From: JAABVY01 sp964627935
GTDB taxonomy: Bacteria > Zixibacteria > MSB-5A5 > JAABVY01
Direction: 5' to 3'
DNA: 64,000 nt
Assembly (NCBI GenBank): GCA_964627935.1
Contig: CAZVLB010000016.1
Location: 43,893-107,892 of the forward strand
Positions 50,484-59,563 of this stretch are shown in pieces. Position numbers and translations under genes: made by a program. The stretch's first letter is position 1. Each line of letters opens with the position of its first letter. Below the pieces are notes generated by a model that had not been told where the DNA came from, did not search any database, and saw only the letters and a program-made list of their open reading frames with translations.

Positions 50484-51104
50484 TCAGTCGTATTTTTTGA
50501 GACGGTCCTGAAGAGCCCTTATCTCTGAGATAATTTTTTCAGTCAGCAGGCGAATCCGTTCACGGGATTCTTTATCGGTTTCGAAATCCGCAATCTCGAA
50601 TGGCCTGCCGAAGAGGATTTTGATACATCTGCCGGGCGGCAGCAATTTACGCAGATGATTCGATCCCTGAATGCAGACCGGGATAATCGGGGTATCGTTT
50701 TCCAATGCGATTTTGGCCACTCCCGGACGGCCCTTCTGCAATATACCTGATTTCTGACGAGTTCCCTCCGGGAACATGACCAGCTTGCCGCCGTCTTTCA
50801 GGATATTACCGGCATATTCAAGCGCCCTCCGGTCAATTACCCCGCGCTTAACCGGGAATGCATTGAGATTGCGTATCATTGTACCGAAAAGCGGATTTTT
50901 AAACAATTCCGACTTGGCCATAAAATGAACTTCATGAGGATAGAATGAGCCCAGAAGCGGAGGATCACAAAGCGAGATATGATTGGATGCCAGTATAGCA
51001 GGACCATCGATAACCGCCTGATCCATCTCATAGAGCTTGACTCCGTACAACAGCTTAAATGTCAGACTCGTGACAGTTATTGCAAACCAGTAAAACGGTT
51101 TCAT
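50484..51104 (-). CDS. plsC: 1-acyl-sn-glycerol-3-phosphate acyltransferase
   Basis: A 206-residue membrane-associated acyltransferase of phospholipid synthesis. The catalytic HxxxxD motif is His42 to Asp47 (ASNHISLCDPPLL) and the glycerol-phosphate-binding motif is FPEGTR near residue 116. An N-terminal hydrophobic helix anchors it. It overlaps cmk by 4 bases (ATGA). Confidence 0.93.
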   Translation of the reverse strand: MKPFYWFAITVTSLTFKLLYGVKLYEMDQAVIDGPAILASNHISLCDPPLLGSFYPHEVHFMAKSELFKNPLFGTMIRNLNAFPVKRGVIDRRALEYAGNILKDGGKLVMFPEGTRQKSGILQKGRPGVAKIALENDTPIIPVCIQGSNHLRKLLPPGRCIKILFGRPFEIADFETDKESRERIRLLTEKIISEIRALQDRLKKYD

Positions 51105-51781
51105 TTTCCAATCTTCTCTTTGTACAGGCTGATTATTTTATCAACCTGCTGTTCAATTGTCAGCTCTGTCGTGTCCACGACCTCAGCATCCGGCACAACC
51201 ATCAAAGGTGAATCTTCGCGACCGGAATCGCGCTCATCACGCAACTTGATTTCGGCCATTTGCTCCTCGAGACTGCTTTCTATTCCAGCTTTTTGCAAAT
51301 CTTTCAGGCGACGACGAGCCCGTTCGATAATCGACGCCCGGAGATACACTTTCAGGGTAGCATTCGGAAAAACAACGCTGGTCGTGTCGCGTCCTTCGGC
51401 GACGATATTATTCTCGCTGCCGATTTGCTTTTGCCTGGCCACCAGATGACGTCTGACTCCCGTATGAACCGATACCCTGCTGGCGGCATCGCTGGCCCGC
51501 GGTGTCCGAATCTCTGCAGTGATATCATCCTCGCCGATATAAACACGCTGACCATCGGGATGCTCCACAAATCTGATTTTCAGACCGGCGGCAAGCTGTT
51601 CCAATTCGGCGCCGTTATCCAGGCTGATGCCCCTGCGGATTGCCTCAAGACCAACCGCACGGTACATCGCCCCGGTATCGAGAAACAGGAATTTTAGCTT
51701 TTCCGCCACCATCCTGGCGGTTGTTGATTTGCCCGAACCGGCCGGACCATCGATGGCTATGATATGGTTTTCAGATGGCAT
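51101..51781 (-). CDS. cmk: Cytidylate kinase
   Basis: A 226-residue (d)CMP kinase. The P-loop is GPAGSGKST (residues 12-20), the CMP-binding NMP region includes DTGAMYRAVG, and VAEGRDTTSVVFP is the family signature; the variant RDTTS in place of the usual RDxGT is also found in relatives. It recycles CMP for DNA and lipid precursors. Confidence 0.96.
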   Translation of the reverse strand: MPSENHIIAIDGPAGSGKSTTARMVAEKLKFLFLDTGAMYRAVGLEAIRRGISLDNGAELEQLAAGLKIRFVEHPDGQRVYIGEDDITAEIRTPRASDAASRVSVHTGVRRHLVARQKQIGSENNIVAEGRDTTSVVFPNATLKVYLRASIIERARRRLKDLQKAGIESSLEEQMAEIKLRDERDSGREDSPLMVVPDAEVVDTTELTIEQQVDKIISLYKEKIGK

Positions 51782-51792
51782 GATATTCTATA

Positions 51793-52512
51793 TCAGAGGT
51801 CGACTTTCTTTCGAAGTTTGGAGACCTCGCGACGATTAAGGTAGCGCCAGCTTCCAATCTGCATGCCTTCGCAGGACAGGTCGGCAAAACGGATTCTGCG
51901 CAGGTGCTTAACATCATATCCCAGTGCGCTGAAAATTCTCTTTATCTCACGCTTTTTGCCCTCGCTAAGTTCAACCTGCAATATCGATGATTTTTTATGA
52001 GTCGCCATGATCTTGGCCTTGCATCTGGCAACATAGCCGTCATCCAGGGTTATGCCCTCCTCGAATTTTGTCATCAGCTTTTCATCGAACTGCCCCTTGA
52101 CGGTCACCTGGTATATCTTCTTTATATCGAATTTGGGATGAGCCAGGCGATAAGCAAGTTCACCGTCATTGGTCAGAAGAAGCAACCCTTCGGTATCGAG
52201 GTCAAGCCTTCCGACCGGATAAACTCTTTCACTGACACCTTTTATAAGATCGACTACCGTGGGTCGATTAAACTTGTCGACCAGGCTGGAAATAAATCCC
52301 TTGGGTTTGTTAAGAATGACATAGGTGTCTTCGGCAGGCAAACGTATGGTCTCACTATCCACCCGGACAACATCATTGATCTCATCAATAATAATTCCGA
52401 GCTGTTTGACCACCTCGCCATTAACAGCGACCCGCCCGGCAGCAATCATCTCGTCAGCATGTCGCCTGGAGGCCACTCCGCAGCGGGATAAAAATTTATT
52501 AAGCCTCATCAT
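51793..52512 (-). CDS. rluB: 23S rRNA pseudouridine synthase, RluB/RsuA family
   Basis: A 239-residue enzyme with an N-terminal S4 RNA-binding domain (RLNKFLSRCGVASRRHADEM) and the RsuA/RluB catalytic domain, with Asp in the signature PVGRLDLDTEGLLLLTNDG. It converts U2605-like uridine in 23S rRNA. RsuA cannot be fully ruled out, but the scpA-scpB-rluB neighbourhood is typical of RluB. It overlaps scpB by 14 bases. Confidence 0.93.
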   Translation of the reverse strand: MMRLNKFLSRCGVASRRHADEMIAAGRVAVNGEVVKQLGIIIDEINDVVRVDSETIRLPAEDTYVILNKPKGFISSLVDKFNRPTVVDLIKGVSERVYPVGRLDLDTEGLLLLTNDGELAYRLAHPKFDIKKIYQVTVKGQFDEKLMTKFEEGITLDDGYVARCKAKIMATHKKSSILQVELSEGKKREIKRIFSALGYDVKHLRRIRFADLSCEGMQIGSWRYLNRREVSKLRKKVDL

Positions 52513-53245
52513 CGCGTTCTACCGGAACCCGATCTCCCTCACGATCAAGTTCCTCCCGGGAATCTTCTTCCTCTGGCTCTTCCTCCTCCGGATGTCCTAA
52601 CACAAATTTCAGTTTCGTTTTTGCCGGGACGGTATCATCATCCTCCTCAATATCTTCATCGGCTTTTTCCCTGTCCAGCAAAAGCTCCTGCTGCGAGGTT
52701 CCTTTTTTGGGCTTATAGGCCTCGGCGAATTCCTCCAGACGCGGAAGCTCTTTTATATCCTTCAAGCCGAAGTATTCGAGGAAGGTTTTCGTGGTTCCAT
52801 ATAATAATGGATGCCCGACTTTTTCGGAACGGCCAACAATAGTAACCAGCTTGCGTTCCAATAGCGTGTTCAATGTACCGTCGGCGCCAACCCCGCGAAT
52901 ATGTTCGATTTCACCCTTGGTCACGGGCTGTTTATATGCAATCACTGCAAGCGTTTCCAGCCCGGCCTGCGTTAATCGTCTTTCTCTCTGGCGTTTCAAA
53001 AATTTCTCAACCGCTGAGGTCATATTGGGCTGCAGGCAAAACTGGTAGCCCTCGGCAATTTCACGAATGCGGAAAACATGACCGCCCTCGGTATATTTCT
53101 CATTCAGGCGCTCGATTACCTCGGCCACCTCGGCTTTTGTCAGCTTGCCCAGAAATTTCGATATCTTCTGATAACTAACCGGTTCCGAGGATGCAAACAG
53201 CAAGGCCTCGGCAAACATCATTCTTTCAGCAATTTCCTCAGACAT
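52499..53245 (-). CDS. scpB: Segregation and condensation protein B
   Basis: A 248-residue ScpB: two winged-helix domains (about 5-165; ALLFASSEPVSYQKISKFLG, then the signature IAYKQPVTKGEIEHIRGVGAD) and an acidic, disordered tail of about 75 residues, which is longer than usual. It binds ScpA and the SMC complex for chromosome segregation. The start overlaps scpA. Confidence 0.95.
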   Translation of the reverse strand: MSEEIAERMMFAEALLFASSEPVSYQKISKFLGKLTKAEVAEVIERLNEKYTEGGHVFRIREIAEGYQFCLQPNMTSAVEKFLKRQRERRLTQAGLETLAVIAYKQPVTKGEIEHIRGVGADGTLNTLLERKLVTIVGRSEKVGHPLLYGTTKTFLEYFGLKDIKELPRLEEFAEAYKPKKGTSQQELLLDREKADEDIEEDDDTVPAKTKLKFVLGHPEEEEPEEEDSREELDREGDRVPVERDDEA

Positions 53246-53996
53246 TTTTATTCAGGTAAATCCTTATCTCTCCAAATGGTGCAGCCTGGCGCAATACCAG
53301 GCGGTTCAGCTTAATCATCTCAAGTATCGCCAGGAATGTTACGATGATTACTATCCGCTCCGGTCGGTCAGTATAGAGATCCGTGAAACGTGCATATTCC
53401 CGGCGCGTGAGGATACTCTCGATCACCTCGATTCTCTCTTCCAGTGATATCTCTTCCGCACTGACCGTATGGTACGTATCCCGCTCAAGGCCCTCCAAAG
53501 CATCCTTGAATGCTTTCACGAGATCGAATATGGTGGCCTCGAGAGAGAAGCTTTCCTCCGGCGACAGATCCAGCCAGGTAAAATCCTGATGACGAAGGAA
53601 CTGCCGTTCGATGGCCTCTTTTTCCTGAAGCACACCCGCCGCTTTCTTGAATTTCTCGTACTCCAGAAGAGCCATAATCAATGCTTCACGCGGATCCTCG
53701 GAATCATCCTCCTCCGGCCTGGGAAGAAGCATACGCGACTTGATATTTATCAATGTGGCCGCCATCAGGATGAACTCACCGGCGATATCCAGGTTGAGCA
53801 TCTTCATCAATTCCACATATTCGAGATACTGCCGTGTTATCCTGGCAATAGGAATATCATAGATGTCGATCTCATCCTTTTTGATCAGGTATAGAAGCAA
53901 ATCGAGCGGCCCCTCGAATTTGTCCAGTTTGACTTCATAAGAGGGCTCGAACTCGCCTGAATATGGATTTATATGTAATAGCTCTTCTGTGGTCAT
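53238..53996 (-). CDS. scpA: Segregation and condensation protein A (kleisin)
   Basis: A 252-residue ScpA kleisin with the N-terminal SMC-neck-binding helix region (YEVKLDKFEGPLDLLLYLIK) and a C-terminal winged-helix that binds the SMC cap (VTFLAILEMIKLNRLVLRQ). It overlaps trpS by 4 bases. Confidence 0.95.
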   Translation of the reverse strand: MTTEELLHINPYSGEFEPSYEVKLDKFEGPLDLLLYLIKKDEIDIYDIPIARITRQYLEYVELMKMLNLDIAGEFILMAATLINIKSRMLLPRPEEDDSEDPREALIMALLEYEKFKKAAGVLQEKEAIERQFLRHQDFTWLDLSPEESFSLEATIFDLVKAFKDALEGLERDTYHTVSAEEISLEERIEVIESILTRREYARFTDLYTDRPERIVIIVTFLAILEMIKLNRLVLRQAAPFGEIRIYLNKNV

Positions 53997-54970
53997 GCAA
54001 TCAACCTCATCGCTTTGCGAACCATTTCCATGGTTTCCTCGGCCCTTGCCCTTGCTTTATCGGCGCCCTTTTTAAGAATATCCCAGACAGTATCCGGCGA
54101 GGCCTTCAGTTCGGCCGCCTTTTCCCGAATGGGTGCCAGTTTATTATTTATGCTATCCGCCAGGTGTTTCTTGTCGGCCACACATCCCAGCTCACCATTG
54201 CGGCACTTTTCAGCGATCTCATCCAGGCCGCTGTCGGTGTAAATCTGATGCAGCGTGTAAACCGGACATATCTCCGGACGGCCCGGGTCCTTAAGTCTGA
54301 TCTTCTGCGGATCGGTAAACATCTGCGAAACTTTTTTGGCGGTTTCCTCAGGCGTGTCGGCCAGGCAGATATGATTACCGTAAGATTTGCTCATACGCTG
54401 GCCATCGACTCCCGGCACTGCGGCAAATTTTGTCAGCATATCCTGCGGCTCCGGAAATACCTCTCCATAAAGCCCATTAAAGCGACGGGCCACCTCACGA
54501 GTCAGCTCTATATGCGGCAGCTGATCCTTGCCCACAGGCACGGCATTGGCACGATAAAGCAGAATATCGGCCGCCTGCAAAAGCGGGTAGCCCAGAAAAC
54601 CATAAGAATCCAGACCCATCTTCTGCGATTTCTCTTTATATGACGGCACTCTTTCCAGCCACGGAATCGGTACTATCATCGAAAACAGCAGATGAAGCTC
54701 GGAATGCTCCTTGACCTGTGACTGCACAAAAATGGCGCATTTTTCCGGATCGAGCCCGGCCGCTACAAAATCGACAGCCATCTGGAAGATCTGCTCGTTT
54801 AAAACCTCGGTTTTGTCATATAACGATGTGAGCGAGTGCCAATCGACAATGCAGCAGTACATATCGTATTCATCCTGAAGACTGACCCAGTTCTTGAGCG
54901 CGCCCTCATAATTCCCCAGGTGCAATGAGCCGGTGGGCTGCATGCCGGATAAAATAACCTTCTGAGCCAT
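53993..54970 (-). CDS. trpS: Tryptophan-tRNA ligase
   Basis: A 325-residue class I aminoacyl-tRNA synthetase. HIGH-like HLGN (17-20) follows the family start ILSGMQPTGS; the KMSKS loop reads GQRMSKSYGN near residue 193. The bacterial type is confirmed by the length and by CIVDWHSLTSLYDK. The start is adjacent to the HNH gene's stop. Confidence 0.97.
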   Translation of the reverse strand: MAQKVILSGMQPTGSLHLGNYEGALKNWVSLQDEYDMYCCIVDWHSLTSLYDKTEVLNEQIFQMAVDFVAAGLDPEKCAIFVQSQVKEHSELHLLFSMIVPIPWLERVPSYKEKSQKMGLDSYGFLGYPLLQAADILLYRANAVPVGKDQLPHIELTREVARRFNGLYGEVFPEPQDMLTKFAAVPGVDGQRMSKSYGNHICLADTPEETAKKVSQMFTDPQKIRLKDPGRPEICPVYTLHQIYTDSGLDEIAEKCRNGELGCVADKKHLADSINNKLAPIREKAAELKASPDTVWDILKKGADKARARAEETMEMVRKAMRLIA

Positions 54971-55486
54971 CTACTTAACATCCTCCATAAACAGGTAGGG
55001 CTTCCAGTTGTCGTCGGAAACGCCGATGAATCTCTGAATAAACATTATATGATTGGGCTTTTTGGGCTTTTTAATCAACTTCATATTGGCCTGCTCCGGG
55101 GTTCTGTCCCCTTTCAGGTTATTGCATTTGGTACAGGCGCAAACCAGGTTTTCCCAGGTGTCCTTACCGCCCATTTTACGCGGCACAACATGATCCACCG
55201 TCATGGAACCCTCACTGCGGCCGCAATACATGCATTTATGACTATCGCGCTTGATAACATTCTTGCGCGAAAGGAATATACGTTTACGGGGCACCTTGAC
55301 ATAAATACCCAAACGCACCACCGAGGGCACACGAAACTGCTGATCCACCGAGTTGACACAGAAACCATCCAAGGTTTCGATCATCTCCACCTTTCCCAGA
55401 ATCATCATTATCAGAGCTCGCTTCACTGAACAGACGGTCAGCGGCTCATAATTCTGATTCAATATCAATACATTTTTGTTAAGCAT
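54971..55486 (-). CDS. HNH endonuclease
   Basis: A 171-residue HNH-family nuclease. A beta-beta-metal core spans about 75-130: CMYCGR, then TVDHVVPRKMGGKDTWENLV (catalytic His and Asn), then CTKCNNLKG, with two CxxC pairs for a structural zinc. The family includes phage and genome-defence nucleases but is also a common chromosomal gene beside trpS-scpA in several phyla, so no defence role is claimed. The ATG at 55486 is preceded by GGTAAG; a GTG codon lies directly before it. Confidence 0.88.
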   Translation of the reverse strand: MLNKNVLILNQNYEPLTVCSVKRALIMMILGKVEMIETLDGFCVNSVDQQFRVPSVVRLGIYVKVPRKRIFLSRKNVIKRDSHKCMYCGRSEGSMTVDHVVPRKMGGKDTWENLVCACTKCNNLKGDRTPEQANMKLIKKPKKPNHIMFIQRFIGVSDDNWKPYLFMEDVK

Positions 55487-55710
55487 CACACTTACCGCAT
55501 TTCCGCCTTAAGAAAATACAATTTACCGGACTTATAATATTAGTCAATAAAAACTTCCAGCGAGAATCCATAAAAAGTCCCATAATTAGGGCTTTCGGAC
55601 CCATTATTGATTTATACTTGATTTTTGCCAAAAACATCGGCTTTTTAAAAAAAAATATCGGCGGGATCAGTTTTTGTACGCCCATCGCTGGAGCGTCTGT
55701 GGAGGAAACT

Positions 55711-56628
55711 ATGGCTATAAGCATCAGAAAACTCAAGCTGGAAGATGTCATTAAGGCCGAACGGCTGATCATGCGGGCGGTCAATGACCTGCGCCAACGA
55801 AACAACCTCGAGCCTTTTCCTTATAAAAAGACGCACAGAAGAAACCCGATGATTGTGCATTTTATGAATTCTGATCCGGATGGTTCCTACGGCGCATTTT
55901 CCGGTAATCGTATGGTCGGTTATGGCTGCGCCTTTGTGCGCGACAATCAATGGTACCTCGCCAACCTGCATGTTGATCCGCAGTTCCAGGGCAAACGAAT
56001 CGGCAAACGGCTGATCAAAAAGACACTCAAGATTGGCGAGTCAGATGAAGTCGATACTTTTTCACTTTGCACATTCGCATACAATCCCATGGCAATTGCA
56101 TTGTATACATCATTCGGCATGCCACCGATCCAGACTTTGCCCTGTTTCCAATGGGACAAACCAAAGAAAAAGCGTTTGACTAAAATCAAAAATGAAATAA
56201 AGTTGCGAGCCGTGCCGATCGAGGATTACGAACAGATCGAGATACTAAACAAGCTGGACAAACCCAACCGCGGTGTCTATCGCCCGGAGGATCATAAATT
56301 CTGGCTCGACAGCGAAAATGTTAAGGGCAATATCTATTATCAGGGCCGGAAACTGATCGGCTATTCCCTGCTTTTCAGGAATATGATTATCGGGCCGGTA
56401 TGCGCACGCAGTCCCAGGTATTTGATTCCACTTCTAATCGAATCGATTAACAATGCCCGTGCCAATGATTCCGAAAAACTGATTTTCTGGATATCCGGCA
56501 ATAATTCAGAGCTTTTAAGATTCGCCCTGCAAAGCAAATTCAGGATTACAGAAACCGAACTTCTGATGAGCAACCGCATGTTTTACAGGGACACATGCTA
56601 TATACCGGCGCCTTTGGCGGTTTTTTAG
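55711..56628 (+). CDS. Protein with two GNAT acetyltransferase-like domains
   Basis: A 305-residue protein. The first domain (about 1-155) has a GNAT acetyl-CoA site, LHVDPQFQGKRIGKRLIKK, in the V-x-x-x-x-Q/R-x-x-G-x-G/A pattern. The second (about 163-300) has GNAT-like strands (YYQGRKLIGYSLLFRN) but a weak pyrophosphate loop, so it may be inactive or regulatory. The substrate is unknown. The ATG at 55711 follows GGAGGAAA; in-frame codons upstream have no such site. The methyltransferase gene follows on the same strand. Confidence 0.82.
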   Translation: MAISIRKLKLEDVIKAERLIMRAVNDLRQRNNLEPFPYKKTHRRNPMIVHFMNSDPDGSYGAFSGNRMVGYGCAFVRDNQWYLANLHVDPQFQGKRIGKRLIKKTLKIGESDEVDTFSLCTFAYNPMAIALYTSFGMPPIQTLPCFQWDKPKKKRLTKIKNEIKLRAVPIEDYEQIEILNKLDKPNRGVYRPEDHKFWLDSENVKGNIYYQGRKLIGYSLLFRNMIIGPVCARSPRYLIPLLIESINNARANDSEKLIFWISGNNSELLRFALQSKFRITETELLMSNRMFYRDTCYIPAPLAVF

Positions 56629-56801
56629 GTATTTTCTCTTAAAATTAATGAATTATCGGCTTTATTAGCTTTAAACCGGCCACTCTCCATGCTCACCTTT
56701 TATTAGAACAAACACTCCACAAATCTGTTTTATCAAGCGGAACAAACATCTTAGATTTTTACTCCCTTTTGCAAAAAAGGGCGGCTGAAGGAGTGTATGA
56801 A

Positions 56802-57854
56802 ATGAGCAATAAAAATTCTATCCATGATCCAAAATCAACTTATGCTCACCTGTTGAAAATGCCGGATGCTTTCTCGCGCGAGGATGAAAGCGATGATACA
56901 GAATTTTATTCACGCAAAAGAATCATTCAACATCTCGACAGCGAAGCATTGAAAACAGTAAAAAAACTGATCGGTGAATTGATCATAGAAGATCATCCGG
57001 CGATTCTCGACTTGATGGCCAGTATCGATTCACATATCCCGGAGGATCTTCACCCCGATGTCGTAATCGGCCTGGGCCTGAATGAAGAGGAGCTTGAACA
57101 TAATAAGGCTCTTGATCAGAGAATAATCCATGACCTGAACCGCAACCCCGAACTGCCATTCGATGATAACCAGTTTGACGCGGTAATAAATACGGTATCG
57201 ATCCAGTATCTTACGGAACCGAAAAAGATATTCGATGAGGTGGCACGCGTACTAAGGCCGGGCGGCTTGCATCTGGTAATATTTTCCAACCGGACATTTT
57301 CAACTAAATCGATCAAAATCTGGGATCTTATGACTGATGATGAGCGGGTTGAGTTTATACGGGCCTATTTCAAGCAGACAAACCTGTTCCATGTTCCGCA
57401 GGTATTTATATCCATGGGCAAACCTCGTCCCAGGGACGACAAATATGCCGATAGCGGTTTTCCCAGTGATCCGATTTTTGCCGTATATGCCCAAAAGATC
57501 GGCAAAAACCGCAGCGGAAAAGAAAGACCCCGTCCGGAAAGCGACAACATTGAAACCCAATCGATCGATCTTAAAGATTATCGTGAGGATATGATCGAAA
57601 ACCGCAAATGTCCATACTGTGGAAGCAAACTTCATACATGGGGAATTACCGATAACCCCATGACTACCTGGGATCATGATCTCCTGGTCTGCATCAATGA
57701 TGCCTGCCCCTATCTGGTAAAAGGCTGGAAAGAGATGTATGACCAGGGCAATCGCGGCTTTTCCTACAGGTTGACAATCGATCCCAGGACAGGAAATTCT
57801 GTGCCCGTGCCGGTCCCCAATTTATCTGTGATAAAAAGCTCACTTAAAGACTGA
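56802..57854 (+). CDS. SAM-dependent methyltransferase with C-terminal zinc-ribbon-like segment
   Basis: A 350-residue protein. The class I methyltransferase core is visible as ILDLMASIDSHIP (motif I-like, but lacking the GxG loop), then NQFDAVINTVSIQYLTEPKK and EVARVLRPGGLHLVIFSN. The missing glycine loop suggests unusual cofactor binding. A C-terminal region carries RKCPYCGSKL and a second pair of Cys (VCINDACPYLVKGW), resembling a zinc ribbon. The ATG at 56802 follows GAAGGAG. A CCCTTTT-GCA-AAAAAGGG hairpin and an ACTCC segment that can pair with the GGAGT of the ribosome binding site lie just upstream. The substrate is unknown. Confidence 0.8.
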   Translation: MSNKNSIHDPKSTYAHLLKMPDAFSREDESDDTEFYSRKRIIQHLDSEALKTVKKLIGELIIEDHPAILDLMASIDSHIPEDLHPDVVIGLGLNEEELEHNKALDQRIIHDLNRNPELPFDDNQFDAVINTVSIQYLTEPKKIFDEVARVLRPGGLHLVIFSNRTFSTKSIKIWDLMTDDERVEFIRAYFKQTNLFHVPQVFISMGKPRPRDDKYADSGFPSDPIFAVYAQKIGKNRSGKERPRPESDNIETQSIDLKDYREDMIENRKCPYCGSKLHTWGITDNPMTTWDHDLLVCINDACPYLVKGWKEMYDQGNRGFSYRLTIDPRTGNSVPVPVPNLSVIKSSLKD

Positions 57855-57857
57855 AGA

Positions 57858-57895
57858 TAAAAAAACAAAAGGCGCGGGCAAACCACCTGCGCCTT
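57858..57895 (-). terminator. Rho-independent terminator of the M29 aminopeptidase gene
   Basis: A 10-bp stem (57869-57878 with 57886-57895, one G-U pair) is followed on the minus strand by TTTGTTTTTTT. It sits between the convergent methyltransferase and aminopeptidase genes. Confidence 0.85.
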
Positions 57896-57907
57896 GCTTC
57901 ATATCAG

Positions 57908-59014
57908 CTAAAATTCCCTGACAAAATTGCCATCTTTGTAAATCAACTCGCCATCGGCAGACATCTCTCCGCCATTGCGCATATCGCATACCATATCCCA
58001 GTGAATGCCGGATTTGTTTTTACCGCCCGATTCAGGAGGGGCAGCGCCCAGTGCCAGATGAATCGTGCCGCCAATCTTTTCGTCGAAAAGTGTATTGCGG
58101 GTATACTGCTGAATATTGTAATTCGTACCAATCGCAAACTCGCCCAATGTCCGTCCGCCCTCATCTGTATCGATGGCTTTTTCGAGATAATCAAGATTCT
58201 TATCGGCAGTGGCCTTTACACATTTGCCGTTCTTGAATTCCAGGCGGACATTGGTAACTTCGCGTCCACGGTGCACAGCCGGAAATGAATATGTTATATG
58301 GCCATTGACAGCATCCTCAAGCGGCGCGGTAAAGATCTCGCCATCCGGGAAATTCTGCCGGCCATCGCAATTGACCCATTTGCGTCCTTCAACCTTGAGC
58401 TTCAGATCGGTGTTTCTGGCCTTAACATGAATTTCCTTGAACTGCTCCATGTATTCGCATTGTCTGGCCTGTCTCTCTGATACCGCTTTCCAATGCGCCA
58501 CGGGATCATCATCATTCAGATGGCCCGCTTCGAACACAAAATCCTCATACTGGCTCAATGACATATCGGCATCCTGCGCGGCTGATAACGTGGGATACAT
58601 TGTGCCCACCCAGTTCAGTTCATTTTTTGCGGAACGTTCCATGAATTTTATAAACAGGTCGCGACGGGCCGCCTCGGCAATCGATTGACGGGCCGGGTCG
58701 ACATCGCTCAAGTATCTGGTATTATCACGCGCCATAATGGCAAACAACGCATCCAGCCTGTCCATCTCGATACGATTGATATCGGAAATAAACTTAAGCT
58801 GATCATCGGAGCCGTATTTAAAGAAAATCTCTTCCAGATCATCGCTCAAAACCTGGTAATAAGGATTGGCCCCGGCTTCGATTGCTTTGCGGTAAAATGC
58901 TTTCACCAGGGGCATGGCGGCATAAATGCCCTGAATCTTGACCCAGTCCCCCTCTTTCAGTCTCAATGCATAGTTGACCATAACATCGGCCAGCTTCTCA
59001 ATTCGCGGATCCAT
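57908..59014 (-). CDS. M29 family (AmpS/AmpT-like) metallo-aminopeptidase
   Basis: A 368-residue M29 thermophilic-type aminopeptidase. The N-terminal half begins DPRIEKLADVMVNYALRLKEGDWV, as in AmpS. The metal-binding residues fall in the C-terminal third, including ARNTDLKLKVEGRKWVNCDG, the conserved FPDGEIFTAP and SGIHWDMVCDM, the last with the His and Asp ligands. It removes N-terminal residues from peptides in the cytoplasm. The ATG at 59014 is preceded by AAAGGACA. Confidence 0.93.
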   Translation of the reverse strand: MDPRIEKLADVMVNYALRLKEGDWVKIQGIYAAMPLVKAFYRKAIEAGANPYYQVLSDDLEEIFFKYGSDDQLKFISDINRIEMDRLDALFAIMARDNTRYLSDVDPARQSIAEAARRDLFIKFMERSAKNELNWVGTMYPTLSAAQDADMSLSQYEDFVFEAGHLNDDDPVAHWKAVSERQARQCEYMEQFKEIHVKARNTDLKLKVEGRKWVNCDGRQNFPDGEIFTAPLEDAVNGHITYSFPAVHRGREVTNVRLEFKNGKCVKATADKNLDYLEKAIDTDEGGRTLGEFAIGTNYNIQQYTRNTLFDEKIGGTIHLALGAAPPESGGKNKSGIHWDMVCDMRNGGEMSADGELIYKDGNFVREF

Positions 59015-59047
59015 GTGCTGTCCTTTCAATTCATTCTATATTGATAA

Positions 59048-59563
59048 TCAGTCTTTCAGATCGAATACGCCTTCATTTTCCAGAAGTTTCTTTTTGAGGC
59101 GTTCCCCTCCCCCATAGCCCCCCAGCCTGCCGTTGGAGGCAATCACCCGATGGCACGGAATTACAAACGGTATCGGGTTTCTCCCGCAGGCGGTTCCGGC
59201 TGCACGGGCCGCACGCGGATTGCCGGCCCTGGCCGCAAGTTCACCATAGGTTATGACTTTGCCATATGGAATTCTTTTCAGCGCTTTGAGTACCTTTCCA
59301 TGAAAACCATCAACCTTCAAATCCACAGTTATATCCAGCTTCCTGGTTTTCCCATCGATATACTTCTTGATCTGATTAGCGTAGTTTTTCGTCCTGCTGT
59401 CGTTTTTCTCGTACATATAGCCGGGAAAATTATCCTCCAGCCATGAAAACAGGCGGGCCTTGCTGTCATTGCCGAATGTGATTTTAACCACACCCTTATC
59501 CGACATGGCCAAAAACAAATTTTTATAAGGCGTGTCGATTTTTGTGAAATAGATTTTATTCAT
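59048..59563 (-). CDS. ogt: Methylated-DNA-protein-cysteine methyltransferase
   Basis: A 171-residue O6-alkylguanine-DNA alkyltransferase. The acceptor Cys137 lies in the invariant IPCHRV, following the helix-turn-helix region YGKVITYGELAARAGNPRAA. It irreversibly transfers alkyl groups from guanine. The start overlaps the alkA-like gene by 4 bases (ATGA), so the two repair proteins are co-translated. Confidence 0.95.
   Translation of the reverse strand: MNKIYFTKIDTPYKNLFLAMSDKGVVKITFGNDSKARLFSWLEDNFPGYMYEKNDSRTKNYANQIKKYIDGKTRKLDITVDLKVDGFHGKVLKALKRIPYGKVITYGELAARAGNPRAARAAGTACGRNPIPFVIPCHRVIASNGRLGGYGGGERLKKKLLENEGVFDLKD

Noticed and set aside
54971..55486. Defence-system nuclease
   Set aside because: The HNH gene is part of a housekeeping string (trpS, scpA, scpB) with single-base spacing, and no defence partner is adjacent.
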